The notes under the pieces are model-generated. The model saw only the letters and a program-made list of their open reading frames with translations, searched no databases and was not told the origin of the DNA. Below, in pieces: positions 24,046-31,227 of a DNA stretch of 64,000 bases (positions within the stretch are counted from its first letter, which is position 1; each line of letters begins with the position of its first letter). This DNA is from Pseudoclavibacter triregionum (GTDB lineage: Bacteria; Actinomycetota; Actinomycetes; Actinomycetales; Microbacteriaceae): NCBI GenBank assembly GCA_910822395.1, contig OU365335.1, positions 992,001 to 1,056,000 on the forward strand. Reading direction: 5' to 3'. The position numbers were made by a program, and so were the translations under genes.

Positions 24046-25083
24046 CTAGCTCTTCGCGAAGAACTTCGTCGGCTCGGAGAGCGGCCGCGAAGGGTCCGGC
24101 GTCTCGATGACCGGCTCCGGCAGCTCGTCGAGCGAGCCGATGATCGTCGTCGGCAGGCTCACGCAGAGCGCGCCGTACGAGACAGCCTTGCCGAGCGCGC
24201 GCTTGATCGTGAGCTGCGGCAGCGGCTCGTGGAACACCGTGCCGCCCACGCGCCCCGCGCCCTGGATCGAGTGGCCGAGGAATCCGGCGAGCGTCGCGTC
24301 GCCCGCGCCCGTCGTATTCGCGATCCTCGGCGCCGTCGCGAGACCCCACCAGGCCTCGTCCTTCGTGATCGCGAGCGCGCCGTCGCCGCCCATCGACACG
24401 AGCGCGAGCTCGAGTCCGTACGCGTCGATGACCTCGCGGGCCGCGTCGAGCACGTCGCCGACGGTCTGGAGGTGCCGCTCGACGAGCGTCGCGAGCTCGT
24501 CGGCGTTCGGCTTGATGAGGTTCACGAGGCCCGAGCGCGTCCAGGTGTCGAGCGAGGCGCCGGAGGAGTCGAAGGCGATGCGGGTGCCGAGCTGGCGGGC
24601 GCGCTCGAAGAGGCGGCGCAGGTCCACGCGATCCGCGTCGGCGCCTTCGTCGGCGTAGCGGGGGAGCGACCCGGAGACGACGAGCCAGTCGGCGCGGAGC
24701 GTCTCGACCTCGGCGATCGTCATGTCGACCGTCGCCTCCCAGTCGTCGCGCGGCACCGGCACGGCGCGCTGGTTCACGTTCGTGGTGCGGCCGTTCGTCT
24801 CGAGGATGGCCGTGTTCACGCGCATCCGGCCGGGGATGGGGCGGATGCGGAGGATGTGCGGGTGCGGCGTGCGGAAGAGGAGGTGCTCGTCCTCGCGGCC
24901 GATCGGCAGGACGGCGGACGTCGAGATGCCGGCCTGGCGGAGCGTGCGCGAGACGTTGAGGCCCTTGCCGGACAGGAACTCCTGCATGTCCTTCGCCCGG
25001 TTCACCTTGCCGGCGTCGAAGTCGTCGACGAGGTAGGTACGGTCGATGACGGGGGCGGGCGTGAGCGAGACGACGGCGGTCAT
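24046..25083 (-). CDS. PfkB-family sugar kinase (1-phosphofructokinase-like)
   Basis: This 345-residue ribokinase-fold protein starts VVSLTPAPVIDRTYLVDDFDAGKVNRA, with FLSGKGLNVSRTLRQAG near the N-terminus, NLIKPNADELATLV, and the C-terminal PfkB signature IANTTGAGDATLAGFLGHS with the catalytic Asp. The GKGxN pattern is typical of 1-phosphofructokinase and tagatose-6-phosphate kinase types. No PTS gene is adjacent, so the sugar phosphate is uncertain. GGAAAGG precedes the ATG by about 7 nt. Confidence 0.87.
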   Translation of the reverse strand: MTAVVSLTPAPVIDRTYLVDDFDAGKVNRAKDMQEFLSGKGLNVSRTLRQAGISTSAVLPIGREDEHLLFRTPHPHILRIRPIPGRMRVNTAILETNGRTTNVNQRAVPVPRDDWEATVDMTIAEVETLRADWLVVSGSLPRYADEGADADRVDLRRLFERARQLGTRIAFDSSGASLDTWTRSGLVNLIKPNADELATLVERHLQTVGDVLDAAREVIDAYGLELALVSMGGDGALAITKDEAWWGLATAPRIANTTGAGDATLAGFLGHSIQGAGRVGGTVFHEPLPQLTIKRALGKAVSYGALCVSLPTTIIGSLDELPEPVIETPDPSRPLSEPTKFFAKS

Positions 25084-25447
25084 CGGGGGCCTTTCCGTGG
25101 GGGAGTGGCGCGCGGCGGCGGTCCGGCCCGACCGTATCGGACGCCCGTGAACGCCCGACGGCCGGGCGCGGACGGGCTCGCCATCCCCTGAGGCCTCGCC
25201 GGGCGGGCGGCACACTTCGCAGGGCGCATGACCGGGGTCGCACCTGCCGGCACGCGCGATCCGCATGCTGGCGCGGATCGCGTGACGCAAGCTCTGGGTC
25301 CGCCCTTCACTCCACTGCGAAGCGTGCCGAGGGGCGGCGAAGCCCGGGGCCAGGAGCCCCACCGTGGGGCCGGCCCGGCGCGACCCGCGGCCGATGTCCC
25401 GAGGCCCGTCGGCGCGCCGGGGCTTGCGCGGCGGCGGCGGGCGCGCA
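25084..25447. other. 364-nt gap between the sugar kinase and rplJ leader
   Basis: No convincing gene is seen; the open frames here lack the codon bias of neighbours. A 10-bp hairpin (25255-25264 with 25273-25282, arm CGCGATCCGC) is the only clear structure. The right end leads into the rplJ promoter. Confidence 0.6.
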
Positions 25448-25453
25448 TAGGAT
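25448..25453 (+). promoter_or_regulatory. -10 hexamer TAGGAT, probable rplJ-rplL promoter
   Basis: TAGGAT lies about 240 nt before rplJ, which leaves a long leader as expected for autoregulated L10 operons. No clear -35 is seen. Confidence 0.5.
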
Positions 25454-25459
25454 CGACGA

Positions 25460-25692
25460 AGCCTTAGACCGCTGGTTCTCCGTGCGCGCGCAAGCGAGCA
25501 TGAGCGAAGGTCCTCCAGGACGACCCGCGCAGGTGATCGAAGCAAGCTTCATATGTCGTGCCGATCGGTACGCCGAATGACCACGCTCCGGCCATCCTGC
25601 GCCGGAGCGTTTTCTGTTGGTCCCGTCCGTTGCCGGACGCGGCGGTACGCGCGGGCAGATGCCCGCGAGTGCATATGACAGAGAGGAGTGCC
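25460..25692 (+). promoter_or_regulatory. L10 leader of rplJ-rplL
   Basis: This is a transcribed leader of about 230 nt with several stems, including GAAGCAAGCTTC-type and GC-rich hairpins. It holds an intrinsic terminator at 25583-25615. In many bacteria the L10(L12)4 complex binds such a leader to repress its own synthesis. The exact L10 binding fold was not derived here. Confidence 0.55.
25583..25615 (+). terminator. Intrinsic terminator/attenuator inside the rplJ leader
   Basis: A 10-bp perfect stem (ACGCTCCGGC with GCCGGAGCGT) with an 8-nt loop is followed directly by TTTTCT. It has the clearest T run of any hairpin noted in the window and lies 80 nt before rplJ. Confidence 0.8.
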
Positions 25693-26208
25693 ATGGCGAC
25701 CAAGGAGGCGACCGTCGCCGAGCTCACGGAGAAGTTCCAGAGCTCGACCGCCGTTCTGCTGACTGAGTACCGCGGCCTCACCGTGGCGCAGCTGAAGACG
25801 CTGCGCCGTTCGATCGGTGAAGACGCGACGTACGCCGTGGTGAAGAACACGCTGGCCAAGATCGCGGCGAACAACGCCGGGATCACGGCCTTCGACGACC
25901 AGCTCGTCGGCCCGAGCGCCATCGCGTTCGTGCACGGCGACCCGGTGGCCGTCGCCAAGGGTCTGCGTGCCTTCACCAAGGACAACCCTCTCCTGGTGAT
26001 CAAGGGCGGGTTCTTCGACGGAAACCCGCTCACCCCGGAAGAGGTCAACAAGCTCGCCGACCTCGAGTCCCGCGAAACGCTGCTCGGCAAGCTCGCCGGC
26101 GCGTTCAAGGCCTCGCTGTTCGGCGCCGCGTACATGTTCACCGCCCCCGCGTCGAAGGCCGTCCGCACGGTCGACGCGCTGCGCGAGAAGCAGGAGTCCG
26201 CGAACTAG
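25693..26208 (+). CDS. rplJ: 50S ribosomal protein L10
   Basis: This 171-residue protein has the L10 N-terminal domain ([51 protein letters not shown]) and a C-terminal helix that binds L7/L12 dimers. AGAGGAG lies 6 nt before the ATG. It is cotranscribed with rplL 42 nt downstream. Unlike in many genomes, rplJL is separated here from rplKA by about 5 kb. Confidence 0.98.
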   Translation: MATKEATVAELTEKFQSSTAVLLTEYRGLTVAQLKTLRRSIGEDATYAVVKNTLAKIAANNAGITAFDDQLVGPSAIAFVHGDPVAVAKGLRAFTKDNPLLVIKGGFFDGNPLTPEEVNKLADLESRETLLGKLAGAFKASLFGAAYMFTAPASKAVRTVDALREKQESAN

Positions 26209-26250
26209 TCCGTCCGGACTCGCGGCAGAAACGACATAAGGAGAAACCCC

Positions 26251-26643
26251 ATGGCAAAGCTCACCGCCGACGAGCTCATCGAGGCCTTCAAGGAGCTCAC
26301 GCTCATCGAGCTCTCGGAGTTCGTGAAGAAGTTCGAGGAGACCTTCGAGGTCACCGCCGCCGCCCCCGTCGCCGTCGCCGCCGCTGGCGCGCCGGCCGCC
26401 GGTGGCGCCGCCCCCGAGGCCGCCGAGGAGAAGGACGAGTTCGACGTCATCCTCGAGGCTGCCGGCGACAAGAAGATCCAGGTCATCAAGGAGGTCCGCG
26501 GTCTCACGTCGCTCGGCCTCGGCGAGGCCAAGGCGCTCGTGGACGGCGCTCCGAAGCCCGTCCTCGAGGGCGTCAACAAGGAGACCGCCGAGAAGGCCAA
26601 GGAGGCCCTCGAGGGCGCCGGCGCCACGGTCACCCTCAAGTAG
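26251..26643 (+). CDS. rplL: 50S ribosomal protein L7/L12
   Basis: This 130-residue acidic protein has an N-terminal dimerisation domain ([27 protein letters not shown]), an Ala/Gly hinge and the C-terminal factor-binding domain ([40 protein letters not shown]). It recruits translational GTPases. AAGGAGAAA precedes the ATG. Confidence 0.98.
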   Translation: MAKLTADELIEAFKELTLIELSEFVKKFEETFEVTAAAPVAVAAAGAPAAGGAAPEAAEEKDEFDVILEAAGDKKIQVIKEVRGLTSLGLGEAKALVDGAPKPVLEGVNKETAEKAKEALEGAGATVTLK

Positions 26644-26679
26644 CTCTCCGAGCACCCCGCGATCCCGCGTCGCAGCCAC

Positions 26680-26711
26680 GGGGCGCCGCATCTAGCTGGA
26701 TGCGGCGCCCC
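26680..26711 (+). terminator. Terminator after rplL
   Basis: A 13-bp perfect stem (26680-26692 with 26699-26711) with a 6-nt loop follows the rplL stop. The T content afterwards is low. Confidence 0.8.
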
Positions 26712-26842
26712 TCGGCGTCGGGGAGGAAGGTCGCGGCTGACGCCACGCCGCAGGCCAGGGCACGCGCGCACGCCCGTACAGTCCGGTCGGTCCACTCGCA
26801 AGCTGGACGATCGCTCGAGGTAAACTCCTGATGAACTGGGCA

Positions 26843-26862
26843 AACTTGACTCTCGGCAAGTT
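26843..26862. promoter_or_regulatory. Small inverted repeat upstream of the first surface-protein gene
   Basis: AACTTG and CAAGTT are separated by 8 nt, in a locally AT-rich stretch 27-46 nt before the ATG at 26889. TTGACT inside it resembles a -35, but no good -10 follows at the normal distance. This is a weak operator candidate. Confidence 0.3.
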
Positions 26863-26888
26863 CTCAACTTCCGTGCTTTCGTTCTCGC

Positions 26889-27884
26889 ATGCTCACCAAC
26901 TCCAGCGCACAGTCCACGCGCACGCGCGCGACCGCCCTCGCCCTCGCCTTCGGCATCGTCGCCGGCGGCGCTGCCATCATCGGGGCTCCCGCCTACGCCG
27001 CTACGGAGACGCCTGCTCCGACGGCGGACGCGTCGGCGACGCCCGTCGAGACGACGACGCCCGTCGAGGCCGGCGTCGCGACCGACAAGCCGAGCTACAC
27101 CATGGACGAGTTCATGGCCGGCTCCGTCAACTACTTCGCCACGGGCTTCGCCCCGGAAGTCGAGCTCGAGATCGCGATCGTCGCGCCCGACGGCACGACC
27201 AATCCGGTCAACGTCGCCGACCCGATCATCCCGGGCGCGGACGGCTCGTACTCGGGCAGCCTCACCCCGACGGGCACCTGGCCGGAGGGCAACTACGTCA
27301 TCGTCCTCGCCACGAAGGACAAGTCTCTCCCGCAGCAGTCTGCGACCGCGGGGTTCACCGTCGGCACGGTCGCCCCGACCCCCACGGAGACGGCGACCCC
27401 GACGCCGGAGCGCGTCCAGCAGGGCATCATCACCAACGGCACCGACAACGTCGTCGACCAGGCCGTCGCCCAGGCCGAAGGCGTGCAGTACCTCGTCACC
27501 GGCTTCCTCCCGGGCGCCGAGCTCGTCATCTCGGGCACGGAGGCCGACGGCTCCGAGATGGTCTTCGACTCGAACGAGGCCATCGTCGTCGACGGCGAGG
27601 GCAACGCCTCGGGCTACATCACCGGCGACTGGCCGACCGGGTTCTACACGATCACGATCACCGACCCCGCCACGGGCGAGGCCGTCACGATCTCGTTCGA
27701 GATCGCCGCCGCCTCCGCGACCCCGGCTCCGTCGGTCGACACGGTCGGCGGCGGGCAGCAGGCCCCGACCGCCCCGCAGCTCGCCGAGACCGGCGCCGAG
27801 GCCTTCGGGCCGGCTGGCCTCGCCCTCGCGACGCTCGTCGCGGGCGCAGGCGTGCTCGTCGCGTCGCGTCGCCTCGCGAAGTAG
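26889..27884 (+). CDS. LAxTG-anchored surface protein A
   Basis: This 331-residue exported protein has a signal peptide with TRTRATALALAFGIVAGG and a likely cut after PAYA. Two repeated domains of about 90 residues follow, each with a pattern like GFAPEVELEIAIVAPDGT...DGSYSGSLTPTGTWPEGNYVIV, separated by Thr/Pro linkers. The sorting signal is LAETG (298-302), a hydrophobic helix and a positive tail ending SRRLAK. LAxTG motifs in high-GC actinobacteria are processed by class E sortases; no sortase is in this window. It is paralogous to the gene at 28920 and to the relic between them. Confidence 0.88.
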   Translation: MLTNSSAQSTRTRATALALAFGIVAGGAAIIGAPAYAATETPAPTADASATPVETTTPVEAGVATDKPSYTMDEFMAGSVNYFATGFAPEVELEIAIVAPDGTTNPVNVADPIIPGADGSYSGSLTPTGTWPEGNYVIVLATKDKSLPQQSATAGFTVGTVAPTPTETATPTPERVQQGIITNGTDNVVDQAVAQAEGVQYLVTGFLPGAELVISGTEADGSEMVFDSNEAIVVDGEGNASGYITGDWPTGFYTITITDPATGEAVTISFEIAAASATPAPSVDTVGGGQQAPTAPQLAETGAEAFGPAGLALATLVAGAGVLVASRRLAK

Positions 27885-27907
27885 CGAGCGAGCGGACCAC
27901 CGCGATC

Positions 27908-27943
27908 CTCGGCCCCGCTGCTCCTCGGAGCAGCGGGGCCGAG
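27908..27943 (+). terminator. Terminator after surface protein A
   Basis: Two 17-nt perfect complementary arms (27908-27924 and 27927-27943) are separated by 2 nt, so the real loop includes the last pairs. It lies 24 nt after the stop codon. Confidence 0.75.
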
Positions 27944-28069
27944 CCGCGTCCGGCGCTCCGTCCGGGCCTCCTCGGCACGGATCGGCGCGCCGGCGCGGAC
28001 AAGCCCCGCACGTGGACAGGCTGCGATGCGCATGCGGTTCGGCGGTCGACCTCGGCTCCCGAGCGGGTC

Positions 28070-28591
28070 GCTGCCACGTTCACGCGAAGCTCCACCACAC
28101 CGCGCGCACGCGAACGACCGCGCTCATCGCCGCCGGAGGCCTGCTCCGGCGGCTGACGCGCGCCCGCCGCCGCATTCACCGGAGAGCCCGTTCGGGCGCG
28201 CGCAGCGAGCGTCGCCCGCGTGAGGCCGTCCTCGCCTTCGCGCAGCCGAGCATGACGCGGCCGACCTCGCCGAGCTGCGCGACCACGCCCGTTCCGAGCT
28301 CGAATGCTGCGCGCCCCAGGGGCGCCGTCACGACGCCCCCTCGGTGACGACGTCTTCACGCTCACCGACCCGAAGACGGACGAGATGGTGGACCTCACCT
28401 CCGCGATCGTCGGCGCGGATGGAGAGGCGACCGCCGCTCCCGCCTCCGGGGCGCCGGGCGGAACACGCCAGGGCGGCCCGCAGCCATGACTCGCGGACAC
28501 CGGTGCAGACGCCTTCGGGCCGGCTGGGCTCGCCATCGCGACGCTCGTCGCGAGCGCTGGTGTGCTCATCGCCTCGCGTCGCTTCGCGAAG
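28070..28591 (+). pseudogene. Decayed LAxTG surface-protein paralogue
   Basis: The left end resembles the signal-peptide coding region of both intact neighbours (CACGTTCACG, then a TARTRTTALIAAGG-coding stretch), but has no start codon and lies in a different frame from the right end. The right end encodes GGTRQGGPQP, a TGA stop at 28487-28489, then in the same frame LADTGADAFGPAGLAIA and a SRRFAK tail. This is an intact sorting signal behind a stop codon. The middle keeps a fragment like DVFTLTDPKTDEMVDL. It is therefore a third family member inactivated by a frameshift, a stop and partial loss. Confidence 0.82.
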
Positions 28592-28907
28592 CCCCTTCCT
28601 GAGCGGAGTCCTCGGTCCCGTCGCCACCTCGGAGCGTCTGGCCGACGACGTTCCGAGGCGCGGGATCGGCGTGTCGCGCGGGCGCGGCCGAAGATTTTCC
28701 TCTTCGGCGTGTCGCTCCGAGCGCGCGGCGTCCGCGGGTGTGACGGATGAGGTGCAAGTGGCGTGCGATACGCATATTGACGCGGGAGAAGGGAGGTTCT
28801 GCAGGTTCAGATGGCGGGCTCCGTGACGGACGGTCTGGACGTTTGCCCGGCGATGTGGCGTGTCGCTTGACGAGGACCATGCATAGACACACAATCCGCC
28901 CCGGTGT

Positions 28908-28913
28908 TAGCGT
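28908..28913 (+). promoter_or_regulatory. -10 hexamer TAGCGT of surface protein B
   Basis: TAGCGT ends 6 nt before the ATG at 28920, the leaderless geometry seen elsewhere in the window. Confidence 0.5.
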
Positions 28914-28919
28914 GCCGAC

Positions 28920-30116
28920 ATGATCTCGGACACGTTCACGTCGGCTTCGCCGCGCACGCGCGCCACCGCCCTCGCCCTCGCCTTCGGCGTCGTCGCGGGA
29001 GGCGTGGCCCTCGCCGCGAGCCCGAGCTTCGCGAACCCGGACGCCCCCGTCGCCACGACCGCCGCCGCCTCGAGCGTCTCGGTCTCCGCGGTCTCCGCCG
29101 AGGTGCTGCCCTCGGGCGCCCTCGCCGTGACCGGCACGGGCTTCACGCCGGGCGCCATGGTCTACGTGCAGGTCACCGACCCGAGCGGCGTCCCGAACTT
29201 CGCCTACGGCTCGGAGGCCCTCACCGCCGACGCGAGCGGCGCGGTCTCGGCCTCGCTGCCGGCGCCCGCCGCCGGCTGGACGCTCGGCGCCTACGAGATG
29301 GGCCTCTACGAGTCCGACGCGCTCAAGGCCGCGACGACGATCAAGGTCGTCGAGACGGTCGCGACGCCGACGCCGACGCCGACCGAGACCGCGCCCGCCA
29401 CGACGGCGCCGGCCGAGACGACCCCGGCCGCCACGACGCCGGTCGAGACCACGCCGGTCGAGACCACGCCGGCAGCCACGACGCCCGTCGAGACGACCCC
29501 CGTCGAGTCGACCCCGGCTGAGACGACCCCCGCCGCCACCGCGCCGGTCGAGACGCCCGCCGCCCTCGAGGCGTGGGCGAAGCCCGAGGTCGCGACGCTC
29601 ACCGCCGCGCAGGCGCAGGCGCAGGGCGTCGGCTACTCGCTCGGGGGCTTCGCGCCGGGCCGCGAGCTCGAGCTCATCCTCACGCTGCCCGACGGCTCGG
29701 CCGCCCACTTCGACTCCTTCGACCCGATCGTCCCCGACGCGAACGGCGAGTACGTCGGCCGCATCACGAACTCGGGCACCTGGCTCACGGGCCAGTACAC
29801 CGTCCAGGTCCAGACGAAGTCGACGACCGTCGCCGCCATCGCGCTCGCCGCCGCGCCGGAGCTGCAGCACGCGAGCTTCACCTTCACGGTGACCGACGAG
29901 TCGGGCGCCGTGAACCCCGCCGACCAGGCCGGCACGGGCACCGGATCGCACGGCACGAGCGGCCAGGACAGCTCGACGACCCAGCAGGGCGGCACGCAGC
30001 TCGCCGACACCGGCGCCGACCTCTACGGTCCGGCCGGCATCGCCCTCGCGACGCTCGCCGCGGGCGCCGGCGCCGTGCTCGTGTCGCGCCGCTTCCGCGG
30101 CCGCTCGGCCGAGTAG
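28920..30116 (+). CDS. LAxTG-anchored surface protein B with Thr/Pro repeat stalk
   Basis: This 398-residue exported protein has a signal peptide containing PRTRATALALAFGVVAGG. Domain 1 follows (residues 45-150; LAVTGTGFTPGAMVYVQVTDPSG), then a stalk of ETTPAATTPV-type repeats (about residues 155-215), domain 2 (GVGYSLGGFAPGRELELILTLPDGS...GEYVGRITNSGTWLTGQYTVQV), and sorting signal LADTG (361-365) with a hydrophobic helix and an RRFRGRSAE tail. The domains look like small Ig-like or DUF-type adhesion modules. It is probably displayed on the wall by a class E sortase. Confidence 0.88.
   Translation: MISDTFTSASPRTRATALALAFGVVAGGVALAASPSFANPDAPVATTAAASSVSVSAVSAEVLPSGALAVTGTGFTPGAMVYVQVTDPSGVPNFAYGSEALTADASGAVSASLPAPAAGWTLGAYEMGLYESDALKAATTIKVVETVATPTPTPTETAPATTAPAETTPAATTPVETTPVETTPAATTPVETTPVESTPAETTPAATAPVETPAALEAWAKPEVATLTAAQAQAQGVGYSLGGFAPGRELELILTLPDGSAAHFDSFDPIVPDANGEYVGRITNSGTWLTGQYTVQVQTKSTTVAAIALAAAPELQHASFTFTVTDESGAVNPADQAGTGTGSHGTSGQDSSTTQQGGTQLADTGADLYGPAGIALATLAAGAGAVLVSRRFRGRSAE
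29385..29565 (+). repeat. In-gene repeats coding the Thr/Pro stalk
   Basis: Imperfect units of about 15 nt (GAGACGACCCC / GTCGAGACCACGCCG types) are repeated roughly ten times. They encode ETTPxxTTPV. Such tracts expand and contract, so stalk length may vary between strains. Confidence 0.75.
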
Positions 30117-30130
30117 CCGCAGCTTGCCTT

Positions 30131-30164
30131 CGAAGGGCGCCGGGGGAGACCTCGGCGCCCTTCG
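30131..30164 (+). terminator. Terminator after surface protein B
   Basis: A 12-bp perfect stem (CGAAGGGCGCCG with its complement at 30153-30164) with a 10-nt loop lies 15 nt after the stop. Confidence 0.8.
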
Positions 30165-30240
30165 GCGCTCGCGGCGACTCGCGCCGCACAGCCGACGCGA
30201 TCCGGGATATGATCGACGCTGGCCTGCGCTCGCGCAGCCT

Positions 30241-30325
30241 GGAGGATTCGCCTAGTGGCCTATGGCGCACGCTTGGAAAGCGTGTTGGGTGCAAGCCCTC
30301 AGGGGTTCGAATCCCCTATCCTCCG
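30241..30325 (+). tRNA. tRNA-Ser (GGA anticodon)
   Basis: An 85-nt class II tRNA has acceptor GGAGGAT/ATCCTCC, anticodon stem ACGCT/AGCGT around TGGAAA with anticodon GGA, a long variable arm, and T loop GGGGTTCGAATCCCC. The CCA end is not encoded. Confidence 0.97.
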
Positions 30326-30337
30326 CGCAACGACGAC

Positions 30338-30374
30338 GACCCCCTCCCGGCGATGTCCTCGCAGGGAGGGGGTC
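30338..30374 (+). terminator. Terminator after tRNA-Ser
   Basis: An 11-bp perfect stem (GACCCCCTCCC with GGGAGGGGGTC) with a 15-nt loop is followed by TTCT. Confidence 0.8.
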
Positions 30375-30380
30375 TTCTCG

Positions 30381-30444
30381 CACACGTCCGCGAACGGACG
30401 TGTGCTTCCCCGCCTGAGACTGGTGCGGCCCCTCGAGGGGCCGC
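30381..30444. repeat. Two further strong hairpins in tandem
   Basis: CACACGTCCG/CGGACGTGTG closes a CGAA tetraloop (30381-30404), and GCGGCCCC-TCGA-GGGGCCGC is a 20-nt perfect palindrome (30425-30444). With the terminator at 30338-30374 there are three stable hairpins in about 110 nt, ahead of the small gene at 30498. Confidence 0.7.
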
Positions 30445-30470
30445 GAAGCAGGATTGTCCGACGTTCCCGA

Positions 30471-30476
30471 TATCTT
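30471..30476 (+). promoter_or_regulatory. -10 hexamer TATCTT upstream of the small gene pair
   Basis: TATCTT ends 6 nt before an in-frame GTG at 30483 and 21 nt before the ATG at 30498, so either start could be used. Confidence 0.45.
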
Positions 30477-30497
30477 GAGCGCGTGAAGGGGGTCGCC

Positions 30498-30698
30498 ATG
30501 GGCATCGCATCAGTCGTCGCTCCTCAGTCCGAGGAGCTCTCCGTCGAGGAGTCGCGCGCGCAGATGGACGCCCTCATCCGCGACCGACTCGGCATCGGCC
30601 GCGAGGAGTTCCTCCGCCGTGTCGACGTCGGCGAGTACGCCGACGAGGACGACGACCAGGTCCTCATGCTGCTCACGCTGGTCCCGTTCGCGCGCTAG
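30498..30698 (+). CDS. Small acidic protein of unknown function
   Basis: The 66-residue product is acidic (ELSVEESRAQMDALIRDRLG, then VGEYADEDDDQVLMLLTLVPFAR). Codon use fits the host. It has no membrane segment or Cys. A GGGG SD-like run precedes the ATG at 30498; the upstream GTG at 30483 would add five residues and would be leaderless. It is followed after 8 nt by another tiny gene. The pair could be a toxin-antitoxin or regulatory pair, but no known family is recognised, and this is only a size and spacing argument. Confidence 0.65.
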   Translation: MGIASVVAPQSEELSVEESRAQMDALIRDRLGIGREEFLRRVDVGEYADEDDDQVLMLLTLVPFAR

Positions 30699-30706
30699 GC
30701 GGCCCG

Positions 30707-30904
30707 TTGCCCGGCCGGACCCCAGCCGCCGCCTCTCGCAGCTACATCGAGCCGCTGGAAGCGGCGATCGCATGCCTCGCCGCGCTGCCGTTCGAGATCC
30801 CGGCCCGCTGCGCGCCCGACTTCGCGTTCAACCTCGCCGAGGCCGTCCGCGGGGCGCGCGTCGTGGAGATCCGAGGGCAGCGCGTCGTCTTCGCCGCGGC
30901 CTAG
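30707..30904 (+). CDS. Small protein of unknown function, TTG start
   Basis: The 65-residue predicted product (SRSYIEPLEAAIACLAALPFE, then NLAEAVRGARVVEIRGQRVVFAAA) keeps strong G/C at third codon positions throughout, which supports coding. The only start in frame is TTG at 30707, 8 nt after the upstream stop, suggesting coupled translation. A terminator hairpin follows. No family is recognised. Confidence 0.5.
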   Translation: MPGRTPAAASRSYIEPLEAAIACLAALPFEIPARCAPDFAFNLAEAVRGARVVEIRGQRVVFAAA

Positions 30905-30923
30905 GCCCGGCGCATCCGGTTCC

Positions 30924-30949
30924 AAGGGGCGTCCTGCGGGGCGCCCCTT
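30924..30949 (+). terminator. Terminator after the small gene pair
   Basis: An 8-bp stem (AAGGGGCG with CGCCCCTT) and a 10-nt loop lie 20 nt after the stop codon. Confidence 0.6.
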
Positions 30950-31011
30950 CGCCGTGCTCGGGAGCCCTCGCCGCGGGCACGTCGTCCCGGCATGAAGTCC
31001 GGGCATGGAAA

Positions 31012-31101
31012 AGACCCCTCACGCACCCGCCAGAGCCCGGTTACCCTTGCTGCGTCTCCGCCCTGGGGGAGTTGGCCTGGATGGCGCCACGTGAGGAGCC
31101 G
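31012..31101 (-). ncRNA. ffs: Signal recognition particle RNA (4.5S, small bacterial type)
   Basis: Read on the minus strand, the region folds as one long hairpin: CTCCTCACG near the 5' end pairs with CGTGAGGGG near the 3' end. The apical part CAGG-GCG-GAGA-CGC-AGCA is the SRP domain IV, with a GNRA tetraloop and the internal loop that binds Ffh. A TACACT -10 (minus strand 31113-31108) lies 7 nt before the 5' end, and TTTT follows the 3' end. It scaffolds Ffh for cotranslational targeting. Ends are approximate. It is divergent from pta, a few genes before dnaX. Confidence 0.9.
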
Positions 31102-31107
31102 TCTCCC

Positions 31108-31113
31108 AGTGTA
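31108..31113 (-). promoter_or_regulatory. -10 hexamer TACACT of ffs
   Basis: TACACT on the minus strand sits about 7 nt before the inferred SRP RNA 5' end. Confidence 0.6.
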
Positions 31114-31214
31114 GCCCGCGGGACTGCGGGCCGCGAGCCGCCGGCGTCCGCCGGGCGCGAACGGCGGACATCCGTCCAGCACCCGCCGGCCCTCGGGATG
31201 TCTCAGGAGCCGAC

Positions 31215-31220
31215 TACGAT
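31215..31220 (+). promoter_or_regulatory. -10 hexamer TACGAT of pta
   Basis: TACGAT ends exactly 7 nt before the GTG at 31228. This argues that an in-frame ATG at 31198 is not the start. Confidence 0.6.
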
Positions 31221-31227
31221 TCGGCTC

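Noticed and set aside
23675-25243. Upstream extension of the YqaJ gene through the tandem repeats, which stay open in one frame
   Set aside because: The 19-nt partial unit would break periodicity of the 17-residue repeat, the frame runs antisense to the sugar kinase, and codon bias is absent.
25228-25552. Small open frames on both strands in the gap before rplJ
   Set aside because: Compositions are Pro/Arg/Gly-rich shadows without third-position G/C bias, and they overlap the probable rplJ promoter.
26831-28156. Alternative plus-strand frame across surface protein A
   Set aside because: It starts upstream of the signal peptide but encodes an Arg/His-rich shadow; the frame starting at 26889 has the signal peptide and sorting motif.
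31081-31227. pta starting at ATG 31198
   Set aside because: A TACGAT -10 ends exactly 7 nt before GTG 31228, and the protein family begins at that point.
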